Shown here one piece after another: positions 55,770 to 64,000 of a stretch of DNA of 64,000 nucleotides. Every line of letters starts with the position of its first letter. The first letter of the stretch is position 1. This stretch comes from Seiridium cupressi. Its lineage: Eukaryota; Ascomycota; Sordariomycetes; Amphisphaeriales; Sporocadaceae. The stretch covers positions 868,001 through 932,000 of the forward strand of contig JARVKI010000003.1 in NCBI GenBank assembly GCA_036674765.1. Reading direction: 5' to 3'. A model generated the notes under the pieces. It searched no databases and had not been told where the DNA came from. It saw only the letters and a program-made list of their open reading frames with translations. Position numbers and translations under genes: made by a program.

Positions 55770-56945
55770 TTATTTGTCAGACCCAAAAGCTTTCAGCCGG
55801 CTCTCGATCATGTGGGCTGCTGTCTCCCCAGATTCTGCAATGGTTCCACCGAGAACATGCCCGTGTCCTTCTTCGGAAGGTCCTCGCACTTGGTCTTCGC
55901 TTATCTGCTCGATAGATCTATGTTGGGTGTTGTCACGGGTGGAAACGTCGTGCCTCTCTCGTGCTGAGCGCACCTTTCGTTCGATTTTGTCGTCTTCAAT
56001 TCGCTTCAAGACTCGCTCTCTGTCCTGAGCCTGCTGCTGCTTTTGTTGCATCATCTGTCGGCGGTGCTTCTCTATCGCTTTTAGCTCATGCTGAATCTTG
56101 GTATCAGCCTGCTCTGCTGCTGTGGGCTCATCTGCCTTGGTAAATCGAGGACCGACTATCTGCGGTTCGTAAGCTTTTAGGCGAGATGCGACGTCTCCAA
56201 CAGTAGGCACTCCAATGCTCTCAAGGAACTTGGCGAATTCAAGGATGCGAATACCATCGTTTCTGTCATCAGGTTTCTTAATTCCCCCATGGATGAATTT
56301 GTGGGGGGTATTGACGACGATATTGTCCCTGACTGAGTTCTTGTTCCAGAATCGTGATACTAGCAGGTAAGTTCGCTGGTCCGGGGTTGCTCCATCGTTG
56401 ACGCCATGCATGCCGACGAATCCCGCCAGCTTGAACTGGGAAACGTCTGTCCAGGAGCCGGGGAACGTCTGCTGAATAAAGCTTTGCAAGTCTTCAGGCT
56501 TGTTTTTCACTCCCGATGGAATCTCTGGGATTCTATTCACAGCTGCATGGGCGGCTGCAGCAGTTTCCCCTTGACCACCAACCATGATCTTGTCCAGACC
56601 GCCGACCATATGGGCCTCCCGAATGATGATCTGGGTAATGTATGGAATTCCGTTGTCCTCAAGCTCAAGCTCAGTGATATCCAAAGGCGACAAATTCTCC
56701 CAGTGGCTAGCTCGAGATCTTTGTTCTATAAGATGTAGCTTGGGAAAGGGAAAGACCCATCGAATGGTAGGATACTGATTTTGCAAAGTGGTGGAGACAC
56801 TGACTTTCTTCTTGGCCAAAACTTTAAAGCCCAATTCTTGTCTAGTTGTCTCCGCAGGGAATCGATGAAGAAATACCACAGTATGAGAATGGTCGCCGGT
56901 TGGTTCGATAGCCAAGGGCTTCGACAGTTGCTGGACTAGCGACAT
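55770..56945 (-). CDS. acyl-protein thioesterase-like protein lacking the catalytic serine motif
   Basis: Intronless, 391 residues. The first 260 residues fit the phospholipase/carboxylesterase (acyl-protein thioesterase) fold: HTVVFLH (21-27), YPTIRWVFPFPK (59-70), SHWENLSPLD (80-89) and, where the nucleophile elbow GxSxG is expected, MVGGQGETAAAAHA (121-134), with Gly instead of Ser. The oxyanion HG is HR (27-28), and the C-terminal TPHKFIHGGIKKPDDR lacks the usual LGHG..D pattern. Residues 275-391 form a charged Gln/Lys/Arg/Glu helix and tail not found in true thioesterases. The frame has no stop and good codon structure, so it looks expressed; catalytic activity is doubtful. Confidence 0.75.
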   Translation of the reverse strand: MSLVQQLSKPLAIEPTGDHSHTVVFLHRFPAETTRQELGFKVLAKKKVSVSTTLQNQYPTIRWVFPFPKLHLIEQRSRASHWENLSPLDITELELEDNGIPYITQIIIREAHMVGGLDKIMVGGQGETAAAAHAAVNRIPEIPSGVKNKPEDLQSFIQQTFPGSWTDVSQFKLAGFVGMHGVNDGATPDQRTYLLVSRFWNKNSVRDNIVVNTPHKFIHGGIKKPDDRNDGIRILEFAKFLESIGVPTVGDVASRLKAYEPQIVGPRFTKADEPTAAEQADTKIQHELKAIEKHRRQMMQQKQQQAQDRERVLKRIEDDKIERKVRSARERHDVSTRDNTQHRSIEQISEDQVRGPSEEGHGHVLGGTIAESGETAAHMIESRLKAFGSDK

Positions 56946-58178
56946 GGCGGTGCTCAGTGATGGCTTTTATATTTGGTCGAGTAAATACTATAATATCAAG
57001 TGAGTTCTTCTTTTCGAGTCCCGTGAAATATATGGACCAAGTGCTGGTGTTCTAAGTTGTCGCGATCTATTTTCCACGATGTAGATCGCAGGAGAAGGAG
57101 AAACAACCTGCATGACAGACTGGGAAACATGACGCTCTTATACGTTTCTGCAAAGGTCCAAGAGAAGTGAGGCAGATTTCTCGAAAACTAGGAAACATAA
57201 TCCAATTTTTTTTTTCCTTGCAAAGATATCTTCGATGCCTGAAACGTACGTGTAAACACCGTAGCCCCTCTGATTGCAGTGTATGACCTGGCTGAGCACT
57301 CCAGAATCCATCCAAGGAGTGGAGTTCTAGTGACTTCGAGATATGAGGATTGTTCAGAACTGGGTTTAATTATCTGGTACAAATGCTCAAAGACAAATTG
57401 ATAGGGCTTTGGTCATATTATAGTTTCTACCAGCTTTTTGGACTTGCCGTTGACCCTTTCTTTGCAAACGGCGGGGATATATAGAGAATTTGATGTTCTA
57501 AAGACAACATTCCATGGCAACGGTGGTATTTGCATCACTGCAATGATTCTTGTTGTAGAAAATCACAGTAGGTGTCTGGGCTTTGTTGCCTAGAAGTGCG
57601 ACGCCAGTTGTCTCTACAGGAGTAAAACCCACCGACTGACACCTTCTAAGACCGCTAGGAGAACCAGAACTAGTTAAAGATTACACAACACACGCCGCTG
57701 TAGTAGGTTCATTACAGGAGGTCAATGCCAATCATCAACTAAATGATACATAAAGATGTTTTTTAGACTACTACTGTCGTATGGAATGAAAGTCTACAAT
57801 GTAGTTACCCAACTCGAACCTGATTGGCTACCTCCTTGTTCACCTCATGTCCTGATAGGAACCACCCACCAGCCCACTTCATTGATCCTCAAGCACTAAC
57901 AAGGGGCAACCCCACCGAACTACCCAACCAATAGTGCTGTTTCCAGTGACGTCGCGCGCTGTCAGCAGCTTGCACGCGCCCCAAACATGCCGACCTGATG
58001 CCCTTTTCACCTTCACAGTGGTCCACGATCATGAACGTTCACCTCACATGCACAACTCGTCATCGAAACCGGCTCGGCTCCTGATTCTATAACCCATACT
58101 CGATCTAGTCTATCCGTCGGGGAGCCGCGCGACGGACCACCAAACGAAACATCTACATTCCTCACAGCTTGGCCCAGC
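56946..58178. other. 1.2-kb intergenic: promoters of the pseudo-hydrolase and CHM7 genes
   Basis: Divergent genes; no coding region recognised. Confidence 0.5.
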
Positions 58179-59658
58179 ATGAGCGAGCTGCTGGACTACC
58201 TGCTCCATAATGAAGGAGACTTTCGGAAGTACGATCTCGTGCACCGTCAGTATAATTTGATAGTTCCACTAACATATGATTACAAGAGCTCGCCTTCCAG
58301 CCCTCTACTCGGATTTCAACTCACAACGAACTCTCAATCCTGATGGCTACGCCGCCAATGTGGCAGCATGGAAACGCGGGCTTTCATCGGCACTCCTAGC
58401 AGGCCATGCGCCCTCCCGGTCAGCACATAGGTCCCATTTTACTCTTGAGCTCGACGACTCGCTACTCCGTTCGTTGGAGAGCAAACAGTTTGGCCAGCCG
58501 CTCGCGCTTGGCACCGTACTAGCCGAAGCCATCGCAAATGGCGAGATGATATCGCGGAAGCAGTTTCTGAACAGCCGGGAAAGTGTATACTACAAGAGCT
58601 GGGGATCGCTGGGCTGGAAAGTCGCGAAATGGGGATTGCGGCAAGCAGGCCTCGTTGGGGCCCCGGGTGCGGACGGGAAGATTCCGAAGGGCCAGTTCGT
58701 GGTGCTATCGAATCTGGAGATTGGCGCCAAGTCATTCACCAAGGGGACAAGCGATCGGATAAGCAGATTTGAGAGGACCTTCTCAAGGCCACATTTCAAG
58801 AAGACATTTGAGAACGGACTCCTAGAGGGCCAAACAATATCAGAGTCGGATTTCGAGGTCCTACTCAAGTTTCTGACTAGGGACAAGGAGGTTTTAGCTA
58901 CCGACGGTAATATCATCAAGATACGAACTTCAGAGACGGAGGACGCTACAATAACGGAGGAAGACAGAGCCATTGCGAATCTGAAAGAACTGATGGAAGA
59001 TCTGACGAAGCAGACAGAGGTCCTTAGCAAGCGGATCGAAGACCTGAACGCCGCAGCCCAGGAGGCAGTAAAGAAGAAGAACACCGTCTCCGCCCGTGCG
59101 GCTCTCAAATCCAGGAAACTTGCTGAGACCAACTTGTCCAGGAGATTCGCCACGCTAAACCAGTTAGAAGAGGTAGCCGTCAAGATCGAAGAAGCATCGG
59201 ATAACGTCCAGCTTGTCAAGGTCATGCAGACCAGCACTACGGCCTTGAAGAGCCTGAATGCCCAGGTCGGCGGCGCGGACAAGGTCGATTCGGTCTTCGA
59301 TGCGCTACGCGAACAAATGGGCGAGGTGGACGAGGTCGGCAATATCATTGCCGAGTCGGATCCAACTGCTACGGTGGATGAAGCAGAGGTCGACGAGGAA
59401 TTCGAGGCCATGCTGGCGGAGGAACAGAAGAAAGAAGAAGAAATCGAGAGGAAGAAGAGAGAAGCAGAAGATGCACAGCAGGCAGAGGAAACACGGAAAC
59501 GACTGGCAGAGCTGGAGAAATTGGGACCGGTCGGAAATCCAGAGGAGACAAAGGTGAAGGAAGCAGAGAAAAATCCGGCGACGCCAGTCACCGCGGAAGC
59601 GGGAAAGATGGAGGAGGCATCCCTCGGCAAAGGGACCGAACGGATTGCTGCCGAGTAA
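58179..59658 (+). CDS. CHM7: ESCRT-III-type protein Chm7 (CHMP7)
   Basis: Membrane-remodelling protein of nuclear-envelope sealing and nuclear pore surveillance. Exon 1 58179-58228, intron 58229-58286 (58 bp, CTAAC branch-like site), exon 2 58287-59658; 473 residues. Spliced, the N-terminus reads MSELLDYL ... RLPALYSDF ... NPDGYAANVAAW, the winged-helix start of fungal Chm7. The SNF7-like helical region starts near residue 210 (LKELMEDLTKQTEVLSKRI) and ends with an acidic helix that could bind Vps4-type partners. A shorter 36-bp intron with donor 58251 would also keep frame but is atypically short. Convergent with RAD18. Confidence 0.9.
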
Positions 59659-59846
59659 ATAGGAAACTTTGTAGAATTTCACTTGCCATGACACAGCGGT
59701 TGTACTAGAAGAATATTCACTCGACTAAATTCATCGAGCTGGAGATGGAAAAATGCACATGGTCGTTCTTGCATGACACTGAGAAGCAGAAGACTTCTGA
59801 CAAGTTTTGAGCTCTTGAGGCTGGTTATTCTCACGACACTGCCAGT

Positions 59847-61169
59847 CTAGCTCATTTGGTTTGCTATCCTGTCTACTGACGAGCTTGCGTCTGCCGGCTC
59901 GAGTGTTGGAAGACCCGCATCCGCACGAAACGCAACGGGCATGGCTGGTGGCTCCCCATCATGTATACTTATTGGGTTATCTGACGAAACCCCTATTACT
60001 CTAACTTGGGTATCGTTTGGTATTGAATGATCCTGGTCGGTATGTGGCGTCTCTGATGTGCCCAAAGGGGCCGAATCTGAACTTTCCGCTTTTGCGTTCT
60101 GTTTGGCCTTGACGACATTCTTTCTTGCATTAGCAATCAAGTCCCTGAATGAAGAATCGTGTTGCGTTGACCAGGCCTGGTGGTCGAAGTCCTTGTCTTT
60201 GATCTGCACCCCCAAGTTGATCGACCGTGACGCGGTAGGGGCACGGCTTCCCAGCGTGTTTTCCCACGTGTTCAGATCTTGTAACAGATCGGCTTTCTTG
60301 CGCGGATGTAGTGCGTCGCAATTAGCATTCCATATCGTCATCCACTCCCGATGTCTTCTTTCTAGCATCTTCCGGTCACCTAGAGTCGAAATACCGAGTT
60401 CCGCAAGCTTCTTTCGAAGTTGTGCATCCTTTAGCATGGAATAATTTACTGTCGGCAGGCGATCAGGTCTCTTCATTATTGCTTTGGACGAGTGCATGAC
60501 AACAGATTGGTATCCATTCATAAGAATGGACTGGTCTCTCGAGTTCGGCTTTCGTCGAGATTCTGGCTGCGGCGAACCAGGGCATGCGTTGTCGAGGTGC
60601 CTGTCGACTTGCGTTTCCTTCATCCTGGTCAAACAAATTGGGCACGCAACCAAGCCATCATCGAAGTTCGTCTCCTCTTCTTGTGGCGTGAACACGTCCA
60701 CCTCTTGTCTGGCCATCTCCGCTGTAGCTAGTGCACCCCTGGAGGCACTCAAGCGGGCTGAACTCCGCAAGCGCTTCGGCTCCCTAAGCTCTTCCGCAGT
60801 GATGTCCTCCAGTCGTCGCTTTGGCGACGTAACAGTTTGTACGAGGGATGTTTGTGGCTTCTGCGCGAGCTCAAGCACGGTCTGTCTCGTTTTCATGAAG
60901 GCCCCTACCACCTCTTCCATGGACCAATTGCTCCGTAATCTAATCTCTTGCTCATTTGCGCGACAGAGCGGACATTTGCCATCGTTAGACAAGGCGCGGC
61001 GAATGCATAGCGAACAAAAGGTGTGGTTGCATGACGTGAGCATGGGCGTCTTGTAGAAGTCCTTGCAGACTTGACATCGCAATGCCGACTCGACGGCCGC
61101 GAGGCCAGGGAGAGGAGTTGTGAGCCAGTCGGTCGAGTCGCTCACTTCGACGGAGCCTTGGTCGTTCAT
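59847..61169 (-). CDS. RAD18: postreplication repair E3 ubiquitin ligase Rad18
   Basis: With Rad6 it monoubiquitinates PCNA at stalled forks and so starts translesion synthesis. Intronless, 440 residues from the ATG at 61169, which gives the conserved start ending in DSTDWLTTPL; the frame is open upstream but the extra text is not conserved in type. The RING finger is C32 to C69 (CxxC, C-x-H, CxxC, CPLC). The UBZ4 zinc finger is C176, C179, H191, C196. A SAP domain lies near residues 244-275 (NYSMLKDAQLRKKLAELGI). The Rad6-binding region follows. All zinc ligands are intact. Confidence 0.96.
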   Translation of the reverse strand: MNDQGSVEVSDSTDWLTTPLPGLAAVESALRCQVCKDFYKTPMLTSCNHTFCSLCIRRALSNDGKCPLCRANEQEIRLRSNWSMEEVVGAFMKTRQTVLELAQKPQTSLVQTVTSPKRRLEDITAEELREPKRLRSSARLSASRGALATAEMARQEVDVFTPQEEETNFDDGLVACPICLTRMKETQVDRHLDNACPGSPQPESRRKPNSRDQSILMNGYQSVVMHSSKAIMKRPDRLPTVNYSMLKDAQLRKKLAELGISTLGDRKMLERRHREWMTIWNANCDALHPRKKADLLQDLNTWENTLGSRAPTASRSINLGVQIKDKDFDHQAWSTQHDSSFRDLIANARKNVVKAKQNAKAESSDSAPLGTSETPHTDQDHSIPNDTQVRVIGVSSDNPISIHDGEPPAMPVAFRADAGLPTLEPADASSSVDRIANQMS

Positions 61170-61646
61170 TCTGCAGTGGCTGTCGTCGGCTTTTTGTGAA
61201 TGGGTTGTGGTCGTGTGTATAATAGCACAAACTGGAGGCACAAGAGCAGTGAAATGGCCTGTGTGGATTTTCCCACCGGATGTCGCAGCGTCACAAAAGA
61301 TTGTTCTTTCTTTGTGACAGGAATTCTCCAAGGCCATCGCGCTTTCTCGATCCGACACGCGACTGCTAATTAAACCACCAACTCGGTTGCCCCACTTTCA
61401 CAGGTGTCACTCCCCAGGTGTCCGGATTCAAGCGGCCCATCCGCAATAGTGGATTCCGTCCAAAGCTTTTGGGACACCTTCCGCCTACTCTTAAGATACC
61501 CACGTGAGATCGCGAGTTACTGCGTCGCGTCCTCCCCAAGCAACCAAGCACACCACAGATGATATAATTCTTGACGAAAGTCATTCAGGAGACACAAGTT
61601 TCTGCCTGCCATATCTGACGCGTTAAGAGCTGGAAGCATAACCAAG
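61170..61646. promoter_or_regulatory. shared divergent promoter of RAD18 and POL32
   Basis: 477 bp. An MluI cell-cycle box ACGCGT lies at 61618-61623, 23 bases before the POL32 ATG, and a near match ACGCGA at 61357-61362. In yeasts MBF uses this box for S-phase genes of DNA replication. Function here is inferred; the hexamer also occurs elsewhere in the window by chance. Confidence 0.5.
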
Positions 61647-63134
61647 ATGGATGATTATAGGAAATATCTGGCGCAGCAAGTCCTCACTGAGGATAAAGTG
61701 GTGAGTGTACCTTGACGATGGTGAAGAACTCCATGGGACTAACGTATCAAGGTCACATATCGACTGCTGAGCCGAGCGCTCAAAGTCCACGTCAACGCCG
61801 CTAAGGAGTAAATTGCCCTACGTAATGGATTCCATTTCTGCATGCTGACTTGCTCCAGAATGCTCTATGATTTTCACAAATGGCAGAACGACAAACGTCC
61901 TGGCATGATTCACGCAACCTACTTGGTCTATGGCACACGGAAGAAGCTGGCGGAGGCAGATGGAGATGTTGAGATGGCCGACTCCCAGTCTGAGTCTGGA
62001 GTGCCTTTTTCAGATGAGGTTCCTATAAGCACTCTGATGTTGGCGAGAGGGGAGCAGCTCCAAGGTGACTTGAGTCCCAGCATACTGTTCCGAATCACGT
62101 ATACTAATTCTACAATAAGATACTTTGCAGCAGTATGAGGAAATCACTTCAATCCACGTCTACAGCTTAGCTCCTCATCCTCTGAAGGACCTGCAGCTCC
62201 TGACCGAACCAGCTCAATCAGTGACTAGGATGACGTTGGAAGGAGGCCTTTCTAGTGCTGGCAAGGTTTATGGGTCGATTGCAAATCCTGGAATGCGTAA
62301 GAGGGAACGTAAAGGTGGCGCATCTCGACCAGCGTCTGCGGCGCCCAATGTGAACGCCGAGACCAAGCCGCAAGTCAAGCCAGAGACGAAACCTGAAGTT
62401 AAGGAAGTACCAACAGCATCCAAAGCTGCACCGGCCAAAGAGACTAAGGCAGCCACGACGGCCGCTGCAAAGAAAGGGGCGGCGCCAAGTCTCAAGCGAC
62501 AGGGCTCCTCAGCTGGCATCAGTCAGATGTTCGCAAAAGCAGCAGCGAAGCCAAAGAAAACTGCCTCAAGACCAACATCGAACACGCCGTCTGCCACAGA
62601 CACGCCAAGTCCTGCGTTGTCCGACGAGGGGGAAGACGACTCCGAAATGCCTGACGTTAAGCCAGATGTCGCAGCTGGTCAAGCTAGGAAGAGCCGTCGG
62701 GATGAGCTTCGGCGGATGATGGAGGAAAGTGACGAGGAGACCGAGTCCAAGCCTCAAACTCCGACAGAAGAGCCCGAGGAAGAAGAGCCTGCCGCCGAGC
62801 CGGATCTAAAGGCCGACGAAGGCCCAGCGGAGGTAGTGTCAAGCACCGGTGATGGCCGCAAACGTGGCCGAAGAAGGGTTACGAAGAAGAAGCAGATGAT
62901 GGATGACCAAGGTTACTTGGGTAAGCTACTACACCCCTTTCTTACTAATTATTTCTAACTCGAGTTACAGTCACTGTGCAAGAGCAGGCTTGGGAGTCCT
63001 TTTCAGAGGATGAGGCCCCTCCCCCTTCGAAGCCCAAGGTCGAGAAGGCCGACAAACAGGCGCCTGCAGCGAAAGGCAAAAAGGGCGCAGCGAAAGGTCA
63101 AGGAAATATCATGTCATTTTTCTCCAAGAAATGA
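61647..63134 (+). CDS. POL32: DNA polymerase delta subunit 3 (Pol32/Cdc27 type)
   Basis: Links polymerase delta and zeta to PCNA; needed for translesion synthesis and break-induced replication. Five exons: 61647-61700, 61752-61807, 61859-62064, 62120-62920, 62971-63134; introns of 50-55 bp; 426 residues. The winged-helix N-terminus reads YRKYLAQQVL ... VTYRLLSRAL ... MLYDFHKWQN. A long acidic and lysine-rich, disordered middle part follows. The C-terminus has AWESFSEDE and the PCNA-binding PIP box QGNIMSFF just before the stop. The acceptor of intron 3 is AAG rather than CAG or TAG; the nearby CAGs give the wrong phase. Confidence 0.95.
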
Positions 63135-64000
63135 TATGGCATTTTTCAATGCCATCGCGCTTCTTTCGTGAAATACTGATGGCATATCTATAGATGTTCT
63201 TCTAAATACCAATAGGCGCATGCGATCTGTGATATTGCAAAGGCCAAGTTCTACACACATGACCTGGCGAATAAGTAGGCGGCTAAATCAGTGTATCGTT
63301 CCGCCTAACCGTAGTGCAGCGAACACTTGTCTTCGACTTGTCTGGTTGTGATATAAATGCTCAATTCCATAAATTACACTACATACGCTAGTGATCGACA
63401 GTTGACCTCCAAACAATACCTACAGTTAAAGGATGGCGCGACTTCCTTCGGACAATCTGTAGATAACACACCTACAACCAAGACGAGTGCACTAGTAAAA
63501 GAAGCTCACATCCATGACGACATCTTTCATAGGGCTCTGATGCTCGCATTTTAGGGATCGCCGTACCCGAACGGAGAGTCGGACTTTCGGGGCCGGTTCT
63601 TGAAAAACCGAAGGCTCGGGGATTGGACTTACGGCTCGGTTCCGAGTTCATATTGGCTTATCAGATCGAGCAGTAAGCGGAGCAATCTAACGCCGTTGAA
63701 CCCCAGTTCTCGCGTGCAAAGGACGCGGTCAATTTTCGTCACAAGCTCACGAAGTCTCACATGAACAAGGCCAGTACGTAGCAAGCACGGATGTAGCAAG
63801 AGAGAGCTGAGTAAAAATTACCGGACATTCTATGCAATGCAGGTGCAGCAAGCTCAACCCCACACTAACCTAGCGGAAGTGCTATTTGTTAAGGGGCGAC
63901 ATGCAATGCGCATGCGACAGCTCGGAATACGTAAATACATAGCGTCAAAGACTTGAGCTACGATTTCTACAATCTCGTCACTGGACATGTTCGTGCCTGA
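63135..64000. other. gene-free right end
   Basis: No reading frame of note. The stretch 63553-63670 is rich in CGGTTC- and ACCGAA-like words, which recalls terminal regions of fungal hAT transposons, but no transposase or clear terminal repeat is seen. Confidence 0.4.

Noticed and set aside
58590..59630. A 346-codon frame antisense to CHM7
   Set aside because: Ser/Phe-rich shadow of the charged coiled-coil coding strand; CHM7 on the other strand explains the openness.

Overview
The window is nuclear DNA of a filamentous ascomycete (Pezizomycotina). The evidence is short GT-AG introns (about 48 to 155 bp) in roughly half the genes, fungus-specific families (Medusa regulator, Zn2Cys6 activator, QDR drug exporter, fungal rhodopsin-like membrane protein, HET-type remnants) and single-copy genes of fungal type (MIA40, THI80, BOS1, TRS85, DBP7, CHM7, RAD18, POL32). 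Genes lie singly on both strands. I cannot fix the class from sequence alone. All gene models are reasoned from reading frames, splice sites and remembered family features; no database search was possible.

Region by region: 1-6584 is a maltose-type sugar utilisation cluster: a GH13 alpha-glucosidase (cut by the left edge), a divergent alpha-glucoside permease and a Zn2Cys6 activator. The divergent promoter carries an array of CTCCGA at exact 19-bp spacing ending in a CGG-N8-CGG element and a TATA box. 7036-20214 holds MIA40, thiamine pyrophosphokinase, BOS1 (whose coding exon 1 is only the ATG), a QDR-type exporter, a DUF1275 membrane protein and an oxaloacetate-hydrolase-like PEP mutase/isocitrate lyase family enzyme. 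20215-35834 is dominated by the developmental regulator medusa (23754-26121), set in a very gene-poor setting: about 3.5 kb downstream and about 9.7 kb upstream with almost nothing convincing.

35835-46300 has a small catalase-like haem protein, TRS85 (TRAPPIII) and DBP7 (60S ribosome assembly helicase). Between TRS85 and DBP7 lie a new small spliced gene for a single-pass membrane protein and two decayed genes, one methyltransferase-like and one HET-like. 46301-57000 holds a decayed F-box-like gene, a coiled-coil protein of unknown function, a rhodopsin-like 7TM protein, a nitroreductase, and an acyl-protein-thioesterase-like protein that has lost its nucleophile motif.

58179-63134 is a compact block: CHM7 (nuclear-envelope ESCRT), RAD18 (PCNA ubiquitin ligase) and POL32 (DNA polymerase delta/zeta subunit). 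RAD18 and POL32 share a 477-bp divergent promoter and act in the same PCNA-centred damage-tolerance pathway.

The points most worth checking are the 19-bp array in the MAL promoter, the pseudo-hydrolase at 55770-56945, the RAD18/POL32 divergent pair and the cluster of decayed accessory genes at 40.6-48.1 kb.
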